Origin: Lunularia cruciata
Lineage: Eukaryota; Streptophyta; Marchantiopsida; Lunulariales; Lunulariaceae
Direction of reading: 5' to 3'
Assembly: GCA_948567375.1 (NCBI GenBank)
Contig: OX419756.1
Span: 45,176,552 to 45,240,551 of the forward strand
Length of the DNA: 64,000 nt
The notes under the pieces were generated by a model. The model ran no database searches. It was not told where the DNA came from and saw only the letters and a program-made list of their open reading frames with translations. Position 1 is the stretch's first letter; every line of letters starts with the position of its first letter. The position numbers were made by a program, and so were the translations under genes. Shown here one piece after another: positions 22,565 to 35,944 of this stretch.

Positions 22565-23700
22565 GGCTGAATTTAGTGCAAGCTCCATCACAAGAGAGAA
22601 GCTTGACAAGGGCAATTATGTTGTTTGGAAACTATGCATGAAGTATTTCCATATGGGACAAGAACTATAAGAGATTGTCACAAGGGAGGAGATGGAACCA
22701 GAGGGAGATGATAAGAGCCAAGAGGTGAGAAAATAGAAGAAGCAAACCAACCAAGTCTTGCATTTCCTTACCATTTCTATTTCTGTCTCTATGTGTGGCT
22801 ATGTTCAAGATGCAAAGATGCCGCAAGGTGTGTGAAGGTGTTTAAGATATCTACCAAGGTGTGCAAGTTGCAATCGAAACATAAGCTGAATGTTGTCAAG
22901 AAGGGGTCACAATCAATGAATAAGTATATTTTGTAGTTATTGTTGACCAACTTGGCAGCATTTGAGTCACAATAGATGATAACAATTTGACCATAATTAC
23001 CTTGCAACAATTGGGTCCTAAGTATTAATCTTTGCAGATATCAATTGCTGTGTATGAGACATTTCCTTCATTTCAGAATTTGACTCCCTTATTGGTGAGT
23101 GAAGAGATGTGATTGACAGAAACCAATAGTCTTCCTCAAAATCACAGTAGCAAGATTAAGCTCTATATGCTGGTATGAGTAGATGTAGAGGCCACGGATG
23201 TATTTTTGGGCATGGTTGTTTTCAACACAATGGTAATTGTGGAGGTGTTTGTGAATATCAACATCAATCTCCAAATCATTACCAAACCCACGGACCAGCC
23301 CAACCACAACAAAGTCAAGATTCCAACAAGAGCAAAGGCTACATCCTCCTAGGCAATGTAACCATTGTGGGCAAAAGGCCACTTTGCTCATGGTTTTCAC
23401 TAGTGGCCACAACAACAACACCATGATATTGGTTGAGGCTACATTGCTCAACACAATTTTGTAGCATATGATTTTAACAATTACAATGATTTTGAACAAG
23501 AGAGTCTGTCGACAATGACTTATATCATGGGGACTATGGTGCAGCATGCTAAGGAGTGGTACATTGATTCTAGAGCCAGCAATCACATGACAGCCCATCA
23601 AGATTGGTTTTGGCATCTCAAACCAGTTCAACATCCCGCTGTTGTTGTTATAGGCAATGATACCTAACATCAGATTACTCATAAGGGTAAAGTGCCTATT
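22565..23700 (+). pseudogene. Copia A gag, decayed
   Basis: Starts MAEFSASSITREKLDKGNYV at 22565 and continues VWKLCMKYFHMGQEL before the first stop. This is the copia gag N-terminal 'NY..W...M' pattern. Further gag-like strings are broken by stops and shifts. Near 23560 YIDSRASNHMT marks the protease active site region (usual D-S-G-A-S replaced by D-S-R-A-S). A 197-codon open stretch on the other strand is antisense shadow. Confidence 0.65.
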
Positions 23701-23959
23701 ATTACCTCAAAGTCTAAGATCTCAATATTCTGTGATGTCCTCTTTGTACCAACCATCACTTGCAATCTTGTCTTAGTAGGCTAACTAGTAGAGTCAAGGT
23801 ATCAGTTATTGTCCAATCCTGATGGGTGTTTGATTTACAATATAGCTACAAAGATAGTGATAGCTATAGGAACAAGATGCAATAGGTTGTTCAAACTAGA
23901 TGTGACAATGCCTCATATTCAGGTAGCAATGTATGGATAGAGTGGATCACAAGTGACTA

Positions 23960-24640
23960 ATATGCAGATTTTTCATATGCATCTTGGCGACATGAATATC
24001 TAAAAGCTAAAGAATCTGCCTAACACTAATGTAGTTATAGGTATTCTGCAGTTTACATGTAGTGATAGTGTAGAAATATGTCTAGCTTGCCAATTTGGAA
24101 AATAGGCTAGGTAGCCATTCAATCACTAAGGAAAATGTGCCACCAAACTACTTGAGTTGGTGCACAATGATGTATGGACAGCTTAGATATCCAACTTGAA
24201 GAGTTCTTAGTACTTTGTGTCCTTCATACGTGATTTTTCCAAATTCACTTGGGTGTGTTTCTTGAAGTGGAAATCTGAGGTGTTTTCTATTTTCCAGACC
24301 TTAAGATCCTTGTAGAGAAGCAATCTGGACACCATATCATTCAATTCAGGTCAGATGGAGGAGGAGAATACCGATCCAAAAAAATTTTGCAACATCATGG
24401 CATCCAATGCCATTAGAGCTATAGTTACACTCCATAGCAGAATGAAGTCATAGAATGTAAGAATTTTCATATAGCAAATGCCATGCATGTAATGTTAAAC
24501 AAGACTCATATGCCTAAAATCTATTGGGCAAAAGCTATTGCATATGTAGTTTACCTAATGAACAGATGTCCATCCATAGCAATACACTTCTTGCACAAAG
24601 GTGTTAACAAGAACAAAGCCTGACCTAAAACATTCTAAAA
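23960..24640 (+). pseudogene. Copia A integrase
   Basis: Reads LELVHNDVWT (first catalytic Asp), then YFVSFIRDFSKFTWVCFLKW (second-block Asp region), IIQFRSDGGGEYRSKKILQH, and after a stop QNEVIECKNFHIANAMHVML (the catalytic Glu position of the usual ERKN block is kept as ECKN). WAKAIAYVVYLMNRCPSIA follows. The catalytic acidic residues therefore survive even though stops interrupt the frame. Confidence 0.8.
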
Positions 24641-25289
24641 AGCCTTGGTTGTGTGTGCTTTATGCATATTCCAAATGAGAAGCACAGCAAGCTTGATCCC
24701 AACCCTATGCGCCATGTATTCTTAGGTTATGCTCTTTAGGCTAAGGGCTATAGATGTTATGATCACTCTATGCAGAAATTGTATGTGTCTCAAGATGTTA
24801 TGTTTGATGATTAGAATGCTTGGTATGTGCCACCTAAGCCCCTTCTTGCTCCTTGATTGGCTATTAAGGGAGAGCATGTTGATCAGCAGATAGAATCTAC
24901 TATTGAAGGAAATGGAGTGATACAAGCCTCAAATGTGCAATGTCTATGGTCTTGCAAAGTGTGCTATAGACTAAAGTCCAACCCAAAACCTAGCAAGAGT
25001 GCAGTTTCTGATGCTTAAATTTAAGATTGCCCTAGGGACACCACAAGTGTAGTGGTAGATGTAGGAGGTAGCCTTGATGGTTCTACAATGGATAAATTGC
25101 CTTGACATTCAAGCAAAGTCAAATGCATGAGGGTTTCCTTACCACTCATCATGGATATATGGTGAACATGCTCCAAGAATAGAAGCCAAATACTATTCAA
25201 AATGCATTGCAAAACAAGCAATTGGTGGTAGCCATAGATGAGGAGATTGCTACCCTAAGCCAACAATGAACTTAGGAGTTAGTGAAGTT

Positions 25290-26110
25290 ACTACTTCGTA
25301 AGAAGACAATTGGCTATAGATGAGTGTACAAGATCACAAGGAATTGGGATGGTTTTGTGAGTAGGTACAAGGCCAAGTTGGTAGTCAAAGGTTATACACA
25401 AGAGCATGGAATTGATTATGATGAGACATTTAGTCCTACTACTATTTAAACAATAGGAGTAGTAGCAAGTAGTAAGCATTGGAAGTTGCATCAGATGAAT
25501 GTAAAGGATGCCTTGAATGGAGATCTTCAAGAAGAGGTGTATATGGTGCACCTACTTGGGTATGAAGACCCAAATATGTAAGCTCAAGTATGCAAAGGGC
25601 CTTATATAGACTCAAGCAAGCTCCTAGAGCTTGGTATGGTAAAATCATTGGTGGTTTTTAGGAACTTGAGTTCAAAGTGTGCAATTCAGACTCCTCACTG
25701 TATGTGTTGAGTACATCAAGTTGTTTCATTATCATTACAATCTATGTGGATGATTTGATATTGAGTGGGAGTTGTGAGAAGCTAATTAAACAAATTAAGC
25801 AAAGAGTGTAGGCTAAGTTCAAGATGAAGGACTTTGGGGAGTTAAGATACTTCTTGCAGTTGAGTTCATCAAGGATTGTGAAGCTATGTGGCTATTGCAA
25901 TGACAACATGCTATTGACATGCTTGCCAAGTAATGGTATGATAGCATGCAAGCCAATATCTACATCCTTGGAGTAGAATTTAAAGTTGAGTCTACTTGAA
26001 GGAGAGTTGCTTGACTATCATGTTATGTATAGATGGATGGTGGGGAGTTTGATCTACCTCACTACCACTAGGCCAAACTTGAGCTACACTGTAGAACTTG
26101 TGAACTTGTG
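25290..26110 (+). pseudogene. Copia A reverse transcriptase
   Basis: Frames shift but blocks are clear: ALYRLKQAPRAWYGKIIGGF (from about 25605), IITIYVDDLILSGS with the YVDD box at 25743-25754, FKMKDFGELRYFLQ, and MVGSLIYLTTTRPNLSY. The catalytic YVDD is intact. Upstream RT blocks (25300-25600) carry stops. Confidence 0.85.
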
Positions 26111-26322
26111 AGTCAATTCATGCAGACTCCTTGGAAGCCACATCTTGATGTAGTTCGGAGAATTATGCAGTATGTGAAGTTCACTATATAGTTTGGACTT
26201 CATTATGTAGCCACATAGAGTATGAAATTATGTGGATTTACAAACATAGATTGGGTAGGGAGTACTTTGGACAGGCAATCCACATCTGGTTATTCTTTTA
26301 GCTTGCAAAATACAACTATTAG

Positions 26323-26640
26323 GTGGTCTTAAAAAAAAAAGCTATGATATGCTTATCTTCTTGCAAGGCAAAGTACAAAGGTGAAACCAACATTTCATGT
26401 GAGGCAGTTTGGCTTTGGAAGTTACTTGCTAACATTGGTGTATGTGTCTCTAGTGTGATTGTTATCTATGCAAATAACAAGAGTAGTATTCAACTTGCTA
26501 GTAATCCCATGATCAATATTAGGACAAAACATATTGAGGTGCAACATCACTTCATTAGAGAAAAAGTACTAGCATGTGAGATAGATCTTGTATTTTTAGG
26601 TACACAGGAGCAAGTAGTTGACATATTTATAAAGGCATAA
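26323..26640 (+). pseudogene. Copia A RNase H, still open
   Basis: A 105-codon open stretch includes CEAVWLWKLLANIG, IYANNKSSIQLASNP, RTKHIEVQHHFIREKVL and EIDLVFLGTQEQVVDIFIKA. These are the canonical C-terminal copia RNase H blocks. The usual Asp of the 'DN.SAI' block reads Asn (YANNKSSI), which should abolish activity. Confidence 0.85.
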
Positions 26641-26700
26641 CCTACAGTCACATTTGATGTGCTCCAAGATCAATTAGGTATACAATGCATTGTAGGAGCT

Positions 26701-26713
26701 TGAGGAGGAGTGT
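26701..26713 (+). other. Polypurine tract of copia A
   Basis: tgaggaggagtgt lies immediately 5' of the 3' LTR (which starts tgagact at 26714). This is the usual position of the plus-strand primer for reverse transcription. Confidence 0.8.
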
Positions 26714-26977
26714 TGAGACTCCAAGCTATCTATACATGTGAAGTAGTTCCCAATTAGATTGAACTTGTATAATAGTGTGTTCACATTTAGTATACTTGTT
26801 ACAAAGTTAGTTAGAAAGGTGCCGCTTATGTGACACATGGGGTTCTTGGCCTACCATCAATTGTGGGTAGTGTATTTTTCTCAGATTTGTATATATACTA
26901 AGGGTCACTGCCTACCTAGATCATTCTCTTGGTTTATCCACACTCTCTTTCTTGTTTGTATTGCAAGTTTCTTGACA
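26714..26977 (+). repeat. Copia A 3' LTR
   Basis: Begins tgagactccaagctatc and ends gcaagtttcttgaca. It is the partner of 21832-22090 with scattered substitutions, mostly C/T and A/G, so the insertion is old. Confidence 0.9.
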
Positions 26978-27740
26978 TTTGCCATAAAACATATAAATGC
27001 TTATCTTTAGCTAAAGGTTTCACTATGATTATAGTATGAATGATACAAGGATTATTTTTCCACCATTTAATAACTCTTTGATATAGTGATATCTAATATC
27101 TACATGTTAAGATCCTCCATAAATTTTTTGATTATCAACTTGTGAGATTTTAATGTGACCCAATTTATCACACAAAATATAAATGTTTATCTCTAACTAA
27201 AGGTTTCACCATGACCATAGTAGGAATGCACATAGTGATTATTTCTCCACTATCTAATAACTCTTTGATAAAGGATATCTAATATCTAAATGTTTAGATT
27301 GTTTGTACCTTCTTTGATTGTCAAATTGTGCTATTATATTTTGCTTATTGCAATATAGTGTAGTGGGTTTAAGTTCAAACATTAATTCCCATAGTAAGAT
27401 TCTTGTCTATAAAGCTTTAGTATTTGCATTGGATAAAAGACCTACATTCTACTTTTGCAATGGAAAATACAGATTTTTGCTTCTTGGATGTCCAATTGAT
27501 AATTCCACTAAAGAGTCAAATATAATTATCCAATTAGATCTTTTTGTGTCCAGGTATCTAGCCTAGTCTATGTTGGAAAAACCATAGATCTTATGTGTTG
27601 TTTTTGTTCAAATAAATTCAAGTCCAACTTTCTGGCCAAATGGTCTATAACAAATCATTTCTTAGAGAATTGTTTTAGACCATATAAGGATTTGTTTAAC
27701 TTACAAACCGGTAGAGGTCTATAACCCTTTAGGGAGTGTG
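26978..27740 (-). pseudogene. Fragment of another copia pol, with duplicated RNase H end
   Basis: On the minus strand 27740 downwards reads KSLYGLKQ-like (the RT 'LYGLKQ' block). Further down come DNQRRYKQSKHLDIRYP and, a second time, VDNQKIYGGS followed by HVDIRYHYIKELLNGGKI, the end of copia RNase H. The RNase H end is present twice because about 170 bp is tandemly duplicated (26978-27150 and 27158-27310). The middle of pol is missing. It abuts the end of copia A. Confidence 0.6.
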
Positions 27741-28690
27741 ACAGCCTAGTATCCACATACTAATACTATAAAGAGTAAGAACAGCTTGATCCCACAAGGA
27801 TATTGGTTGAAAATGGCTAAGAATGAAGGAAAGTGTCACAATATCACAGTTTTTATTATTATTTCCTATTTAATCACTGGGGCATGAATGACTCCCAAAA
27901 TAAAGTAGTTTCACCTATTGTGGTGCACTACATAGAAAGAAAATAAATCACTCATTACAAATATAATCCAAGTTACTCTTGAAGATGACAGCCGGCTTCA
28001 TTCCGAGTACCACTTCATTCTAAAGTTGTTACTCTTGCAAGTATATACCACACTTCTTATAAGGTGTAGCTATAGAGTACACTTCATTTTGGCCAAATGT
28101 GCTGGTTATTTTATCTTGTGGTATGTCCCATGAAACAAGTGTCCCAATCCACTCCTTGCATAGGTCCACTCCTTTGGATCCTTCAGTGAATATTGTTGAT
28201 CAAGTGCAAGTACAAGCTCTATACTAAAACACTTGTGATCTTATTGTAAAATTCCTCACCTCTACTCTTATCTAGATATTTGACAACACATAAAATGAAA
28301 AGATATAACTTGCAAAGACTTCAAAGTATTTTATTTGTAATCAAAGTATGGAAAACCAAACATGAATGCCTTTGATCCTTGGCCTTAAGTACCTTTTTAG
28401 CTTTGAGCCAAAGGATCATGAGCCTAAGTGGATCTCCTGAAATCCTAAACTATAATGTACATCATTGATTTAAGGTCCTAACCTTACCTTGTACTAATCA
28501 TTTGTAGATTGAATAGGTGCCTAACACATATCAAAGAATTTTTCAGGTCTTCATCCTTAATCTAATTTTAACCTACAACCTTTGGGCACATAATTCCAAG
28601 TGCACATTTAATGTATGTACAATTTTGACTCTATTGTTAGTTGCTCAAAGTGCCTATATCTATAAGTGACTTCCTCTCAATGGAGTGTAC
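27741..28690. other. No recognisable gene
   Basis: AT-rich sequence with no long frame on either strand. I see no LTR, PBS or RNA gene. It is probably eroded repeat DNA. Confidence 0.5.
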
Positions 28691-29374
28691 TGTAACACTC
28701 ATTTGTGCATGTGTGTGGTATTGTGATATTTAGCTTGGTATTACAAATACTTGATATATTTATATAGAGATAAAGGATGATTCTACATTAGTCATGATTA
28801 GCTAAATTTAGGCATAGGTAAGATAGTGGGGACTTTAATTTCGAGCAAGTAGAAAAGATGAGCACCACTATTTTTTATTTGAGTGTGTTGACTTGGTTTT
28901 ATTCCTAAGTGTTTGGCTTTGAGGAAAGAGTTGAGAACTCTTGGGCCCACAAGCCTTTTTGTTTGGATTCTTCTATAGTCCAAGGATAGCCCATGTGAAG
29001 GAATCCTTGACTAAGTGGTTGGGTCAAGAAAAGATCACATGCTTAGTGGAATATGCTCATGTGGATGGATATTCCTTTATACTTTTTGACTTTACTTGGC
29101 TTTTAGCCTAGTAACTTGAGTTACTATGGTAAATAGTAACTTTAGTGCATAATTATTTCACAAGTATATAAACAAAGGGTGAGGAGGTACTCATCATCCT
29201 TTTGTTTGAAACTTTCTCTCTTTCATTGAGTTCTCTAGTGAGCAATATCTTGAGTCTTGGAGTGTTAACCTTGGAGTAGTATGATGGAGTTGGGTTTCCT
29301 TGTATTTTTAGTCCATGGTGCGTTACCATAATAGCCATCAGATGTTCATCCTGAGTGAGAGACAGGCCGGCTCA
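28691..29374 (+). repeat. Solo LTR family S, copy 1
   Basis: 684 bp starting tgtaacactcatttgtgcat and ending aggccggctca. It is one of three full-length copies in the same orientation (others at 42903 and 60598). Flanks are gtgtac and tagtac, which share only the last four bases, so the target duplication is partly eroded. There is no PBS after it and no internal element sequence on either side. A minus-strand open stretch (29338-29153) inside all three copies is an LTR shadow, not a gene. Confidence 0.85.
29165..29172 (+). promoter_or_regulatory. Probable LTR TATA box
   Basis: tatataaa, 474 bp from the LTR start. It is conserved at the same offset in the other two copies, within an 'acaagtatataaac' context. 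Confidence 0.55.
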
Positions 29375-29387
29375 TAGTACTTGGCCT

Positions 29388-29510
29388 GAACTACTAAGAG
29401 CAATAGACTACATTCACCTCTAAGCTACCTAACTAATTGTTTGGTTTGAACTACTAAGAGCAATGGACTACATTCACCTCTAAGCTATCTAACTAATTTT
29501 TTGGTTTGTG
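29388..29510 (+). repeat. 60-bp tandem duplication
   Basis: Two adjacent units read gaactactaagagcaat, gactacattcacctctaagc and taactaatt. The register is exactly 60 bp with few differences. It lies just beyond solo LTR copy 1. Confidence 0.85.
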
Positions 29511-30539
29511 CTTGGTATTTGGCTATTTCTAATAGATAGGTGTGACCAATTTCCCTTGTTTCTTTGGTTTTTTGTTTGAATAACTAGAGAGAGTTTAACA
29601 TGCATCAACATTGCTACAATGCATTTTAGAAGATAATGTTCTTCTTTCAACTATGTTGTTTTGTTCAAGATTGTTTCAGATTGTAAATTGGCATTGAATT
29701 CTATAGTATATACAACATTTTGCAAAATGTCCATATTTGTACTCTTGAGCACTTTCTTAGGAATTCTCACAATAATTTGCCAATCTCGTCAATAGTCATA
29801 GGGCCTAAGAATCAACCTTAGTAACAAAATACCAAGAATAATGGGAGAAAGGAAGAAGAATATGGTAAAAATGTGGTTTGGGATCTCTTACTCCTTCATC
29901 CACAGCAGCATAGATTAAAGGATTTCACTATAAAATCAATGGAAGTTATGAAGATTCAAAGAAGAGAATAAACTCTCTTACACACAAACAAAATCTGAGT
30001 TTTCTTCATATGAGCTTTCAAACATTTTATCTCTATCTTCTTGTCCAGTTCCAAAAATTATCATTGGCCTAATTGCCTTAAGCACTATTGTTCATTCCAT
30101 TTAATTACAATCATTTTTGCTTCCTAGTACAATTGAAGAAGTTTTGAACACCAATGTTCCCATGCATCTAATTGAGAAGCTACACACAAAGTCCAAGAGC
30201 TCCTTTCATATGTCAAAACAAAATTCACATAAGAGTATTTGAACTTTAGATCAAAGATAAGATCCACCATCCAACATGTCAAATACTCCTTTAACTAAGG
30301 CTACCTACTTCTATAACCTAAAGAGCATCAAATGAAAAAATGGTACAAACCATTGAATATCCAATTCTATTGTGATGTTAAACAATACTTCAAAAAATTT
30401 CCAAAATTGATCAGGTTTTACATCCCAACACAAAGGCTTTAGATTTTATTGAAATCAAGTACAGATAGGTGTATTGTAAATGATTGATTATAAAGGTGGT
30501 AAAATATTTGTGTCTAAAGAAAGTGTTAGTTCTTCAAGA
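29511..30539. other. No recognisable gene
   Basis: AT-rich. Only short, stop-filled frames are present. I see no repeat shared with the rest of the window. Confidence 0.45.
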
Positions 30540-31800
30540 CTACAAATATATGTATGAATAATGCCAAGCAGATCTATAGCACAGTGGTCTTAGTCTTGGG
30601 GAATACTTTTCATGAAAACTTTGCATAAGCACAACTTGCACAAAAAGGTAAACTCTAAAGATAATATAGAGGTACTTTGAGTACATGAGACTTTGCCAAT
30701 AATTTTTGAATTCAAGACAAGTTGATGTGTCTGAATTTCAGATGGAATTAAAACATGATAGTCTTCTGGAGTTGAGATCAATGCTTTTGGAGTCTCATAT
30801 TCTTGAAGATACCATATTTCAATGAAGTACCAAGCTTGAACATGCAATCACTACATAGTGCTTCAACTATGATTTCTCTTGCAGCATTCTTCATAAGATA
30901 TTTATTAGTATGTTCGCCAAAGCTATGACCTGATTGGTATAACTCATACACTGAAAGTATATGTTTCTTCAATGTAGAAATATGAAGAATATTTATTAGT
31001 CTTTGTTCCATTGTTCAAGATGATATGAACATCATCAATGCCTGCAATGGAATTCCAATTATCATGTGTAGAGGATTAGAGAATTCCAATTAGAGCTAGT
31101 GCCAGGATCCATGGAAGGTTGTGATCAGCTTGTGTAGAGGCTAATGCTAATATTGTCACAAATAGTTTTTGAGCTATTCTAAAAGACTCTTTGAGCTTGT
31201 TTTTATTCAATCCTTTGCCGTATAGCATGCTTTCTTGTAGTAGTTGGAGTACAGTCTTTTCTTTGAAATGAAAGTTTTAGAGGTTGTACCTTCTTCAATG
31301 GTTTGTTTCTTATTCTCCCCTCTCTCGGCCTGATTTTTCTAGAGGTCTTTGATTCAATGTAACACATACAATTTTTTGAAAGTTTCTTCTTTTGAAGGTG
31401 CATTTCACTCAATAGAAGATTTGAGATCACAACCCTTGTTGATAATTGCCTTTAAGATCTCATTGATCAAATCAATGTATTATAGGTATAAAAAGTTTCC
31501 CAAGAGGATAGATATGTTTTTATTGTGGTAATTGGCTGCCTAATTGTATTTAATTGATCAATAATTTGACAAAAAAATTTAATATGTGTGGCCACATTTT
31601 CTCCATTTTTTAATATGTGCATCACATAGAAAATTTGATTTTCAATAGAATATTAGAATATCAGCTAAAGTATAAATGTTACTAAGTTTGGCCCAAGTAT
31701 TAGTTGTATTTGGATCATATTGATAATTTTAAGGTGATACTCCTCAATGAATTTGAAATTGAAATTGATTTACCCTTTTCACTTATGTGCTTAATTACAT
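30540..31800 (-). pseudogene. Decayed copia gag to pre-integrase fragment
   Basis: On the minus strand 31800-31540 reads as a copia gag middle segment. It is followed by MHLQKKKLSKNCMCYIESKT with a basic RPREGRIRNKPLKKVQ tail (31430-31203), like the region before a gag zinc knuckle. At 30850-30560 come TPEDYHVLIPSEI and, in another frame, FRHINLS with IQKLLAKSHVLKVPLYYL and CASCAYAKF. These resemble the copia pre-integrase HHCC region. The match is by pattern only. Confidence 0.45.
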
Positions 31801-34800
31801 TTTATAATCGCTCATAAACTTTGTAAAATTCTACTTGCAACATGATAAATTGTAAATATTTTATGGCTATGAAGCTCTTCCCATCACATTTACATCTACT
31901 CCTGCCTCCTTCTCTATATAACCTTTATGGAATTCCAATATAAGAGTCCAAAAGTACAATTATTTTTGTATGGATACTTATAACTTGAATTTGAGACTCC
32001 CTAATACAATGTATCTTAATGATTAGGAAAGCTACAAAAGCTTATATGAAAATACAACAAATTGTAATGATTACTAAAACTACAAGGTGTGGATTAAAAT
32101 AAAGATAAGTAATACCAAAATTAGTGTAAATTAAGATTGTGCAAGTATTAGCCAAAGCCGATGCCACACTCAAGGAACTAGTTAGATTTATCATTTGTAT
32201 ATATTAGTTCCTTGGAATCTAGGAGTGCAAGATACAAAGATCCCATACACTTTTCATTAATAAAAGCTCTAGTTCCCTAAGTCTCATTTTTTTTATATTA
32301 TCCATCCTTAAGAATCCCTAAATAGTCTTTTAATTGATCCTTTTAGAGTTCAAAAGATTGATGCATTATGAAATCCATACTCCTTTGTTAGTTTAGTATG
32401 CCTCTTTCATGTCAAAGAGCCTTGAAGTCTAATGTCATTATAATAGGGAAGACAAATTGAAAGTAACTTTATACTTCTAAATACTCCTATAAAAATTAGA
32501 TGTATATTTGTAGAAGGAATTTTGTAGAGAAGTGAAAAAGAATGATAGAATTAAAACTCTTATGATATTTATATGATTTTTTATAGATAATATAAATAAT
32601 AATAAAATTATATGCCATTAGAATTAAATTCAAAAGAACACAAAATGCATAGACTAGATTCCATTCATTATGATTAGAGAAAAAAATTTGGGATTCTTTT
32701 GACACAACATCTATTTACATATTAAAATTATCATTAAAACAAATTAAAACAAATTTTGAATAAAAATTTTTTTTTATCCAAAATTAAATTTTAGTATCTA
32801 AATATAAAAAGGTGATAAAGAGTTAATAAACTATTCCTTTTATGCCATTTAGTATTTGGCTTTTAACATATGGCTATTGAACAAACCTTGGAGGAAAAAT
32901 ATTTGTCCTTTCAAGGACATTATTAATTTGATTTTTCCATCTCCAACAACACAAGGATAAGTTTTTCTAATAAGATACCATATGCATTTCAAAGACCATA
33001 GATTAAGAAGTAAACATGGATACAAAAGTGGATTTGTTAACCCAAGCTCATCTCCTGTAGGTATTGATGCAAGGGTATTGATTAAGAACACAAAGAAAAC
33101 CTCTAAATATATTTCACATCCCTTAATGAAGATATCCTAATGGTATTTTATGAATCCTTCAAGTTGGCTTTAACCAAATCATCAATATACTCAATATGCA
33201 GTGCAAAGAGATTAACATGTATTGTTTTAGTATTCAACCTCTCTACTAATAATACATGCAATTGTTGAAGATAATGATGTGTATTTTGAACCTAATATGA
33301 GGATATATATTTCTTAAGGCAAAAATTTATTAATGCATTGTCCTTAGTTTTATTTCACATATTGATTATTTTAAAGGATTAGGAAAAGGATTTTAGAAAT
33401 TTAGTTTAACATTCAATCTTTATTGTATACATTTTGGAAAACTTATAGATATTCACAAATTATTATTTGAATCGTAGAATATATTTTCTTCTTCAACATG
33501 GTCATTGATAGTCTCTTCTTCAACAAGATAGCACCTTTTATGCAATCAACTATGTTTTTGTTCTTCAATGTGATATCACTCTCTAGTTTGTTATTTTTTA
33601 TAGGTTGATATGAAATCCAAAAAATGATTAAATTGTGATGATAATTTATTATGAAAAGGAAAATATATTAGAAAATAATTATTTATATCTGTAAATTATT
33701 AAAAATATATAATAAAATTTTATGATACACTAAAAGCTTTGATCAAACTTGATCTTTCCCCCTACCAAGAAATAATAACATGCTCTTGTACTTTACATTT
33801 TTTTTCTCTAGGAATATATTGTGTATTTAGCAATGGAATTTAGAGGCAAGAGGTTGTATCTACACTAATCATGGGTGGTCATGAACAAAATGACAGGTCA
33901 TTTTCCCCAATTATCAAAAACTTCCCCAAACTTCCTTTTATTGGGTAGGAAAAAGGTAACCTAATTTTCTATTACAATATGGACCCTTGGTTTGCTGGTC
34001 ATCAATTCTAGCATCACCAAGGAAAAATATATAGCACATCTAACAAAGGAAAACTAAGTAGAATGCTTCCACAACAATCCAAGCCAACTAGGCTTATGAT
34101 CAAGCATACAAAGCATAAAGAGGATCCGAACATAAAATAAATTAACCATAATTCCACATATTTTTGGTATACAAATATCTCAAAGTATCCTTGTTTTATC
34201 TAAGTGTTGTTTCAAATCTGTACTCCAAGATTTGTTTCCAACCTGTACTCTAGATAGGGTGATACTATGTTGTTTTAGGGAGAGAAGAATTTCAAAGCTT
34301 ACACTAAGATAACTTCTTCACTATAGCTTCAAATCCAACACTTTAGAACTAATTTGATGATTTGTGAGATAAGCTTTCCAATTATGTAGAACATATATAA
34401 TCTAATTATTATAGTTCCTTTGATATTTCTCTTGATACTATTCTTAAGTTAACATTATTTTTGTGGTTCAAACCTTAATCAAGATTCAGTTCCTTATTCT
34501 TCACAAAATTGTGTCAAAGTTTTGGCTCAAGTAAGTATCAAGAACAATCCAAAACACTAAAATCCTTTCAACCATAATCTCAAATAGAAATTTTGTAATC
34601 AACTGCAAGTGTAATTGGAAAAAATCTATTGGTACTTATGATTCTGATTTAATTAAATTTTGATATACTTGATATCATTACTTGTAAAATCTAACGCAAC
34701 CAAACATGACAAAGTACTTACACATACTTTTCTTTAAACCTTTATGATGTTTGGTTTTTGAATTCCAAACAAATCCTTAGATATGAATCAATTCTCCAGC

Positions 34801-35940
34801 TAGGCTAACATTTAAGCTCTAAAGACCCAAGTATACTTGATCTAGGATTTTGATTCTTCTATTGGAGCACATCACACCAAATTTCATATGGAGGTAGAAG
34901 ATCATACTACTAATATTACTGCCAAATTGTATAGCTTATTCTTGAAATGTAATTAAAGTCCTAAGCTTGATCATAATCTCTACTTGTGCACCTTGGTTTC
35001 CATTGATCATATTAGGTTAAAATAAACTCAAAAGAATCATTTATTTTCCATAACACAATCAAAATTTTGTCTACTCTCCAATTTTATTGATAGATTATAA
35101 AAAGATATTGTACAACTTCCAAAATCCATAATTTTTTTTTCTTGGGTATAGATTAAACCCCCTTGCTTCAATCATCATATCTCAAGCCTCTATAACTGAA
35201 ATCTGACTTTTTGGTCTCCACATTGTAACTTGTGTGCTCCTCTCTCCGATGCTTATTTTTTCTCTCCAAATTGTCTTGAACTTCTTGGAATATCCAAAAC
35301 TGTAGTCAATGGGATATGACACAATTCCTTGCATCTTGGACACTTGCAACTCCTCCTTTGACACATGGACCTCCAAAATCCACCTCAAAATGCTTGAGAA
35401 AGAATTTTGTGCTTTATTTTTACAAACATAGATAAATAGTTAAATACTAAACTTGACATAAGTAGGCATACGAAGGATAAAAGGATCTGGATTCTTCATC
35501 ATATATGCTTTGAATGTGAGACCAAAATGAATTACCATCCTAACCCAAAAGTGATCATAGTACATAATCTAAAGTCAACAAAAAAGGATTTAGAAATGTA
35601 GATCAAGAGCATGAAAAATTTCTTGCTCAAACTCACATTTGAATGCTTTAATTCCCATGCTCTACTACCACTCAAGACTTGCAAGACTAGAACATACTAC
35701 TCTCTATCAAACCTCTACCATCTATATACATCAAAGCCTTGCATAAAGATAAAACCATAATCTATGTGGCAAATCACTTAAAGTACATAAGTTGTTTACA
35801 TAGCAGATGATCCATCCAAAATCAATCACAATGCATAAAATAGAATATGATATATATATATATATATCTATATATAAAAAATATATTTTATTACAAGGCA
35901 ATCCATCACATGAGAACATGCAAATCTAACCCAAAATAAG
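31801..35940. other. AT-rich intergenic stretch, mostly unassigned
   Basis: Very AT-rich, with frames of at most about 80 codons. One minus-strand stretch at 33091-32849 contains YPCVVGDGKIKLIMSLKGQI, which recalls the segment after a copia protease active site, so another eroded copia may be present. A (TA)n-type run lies at about 35847-35876. Otherwise I see nothing to annotate. Confidence 0.4.
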
Positions 35941-35944
35941 AAAG

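Larger units (their letters stand above)
21832..26977 (+). mobile_element. Copia A: complete but decayed Ty1/copia element
   Basis: Two similar LTRs (259 and 264 bp) with TG...CA ends bound an internal region in copia order: gag, integrase, RT, RNase H. A PBS directly abuts the 5' LTR and a purine tract directly abuts the 3' LTR. The 5-bp flanks (actct before 21832, tttgc after 26977) do not match, so no target duplication is seen. Many stops in the coding region are TAG/TAA where the family has Gln or Trp. The element is not autonomous. Confidence 0.9.

Noticed and set aside
23089-23682. 197-codon minus-strand open stretch
   Set aside because: Antisense to copia A gag; no family resemblance.
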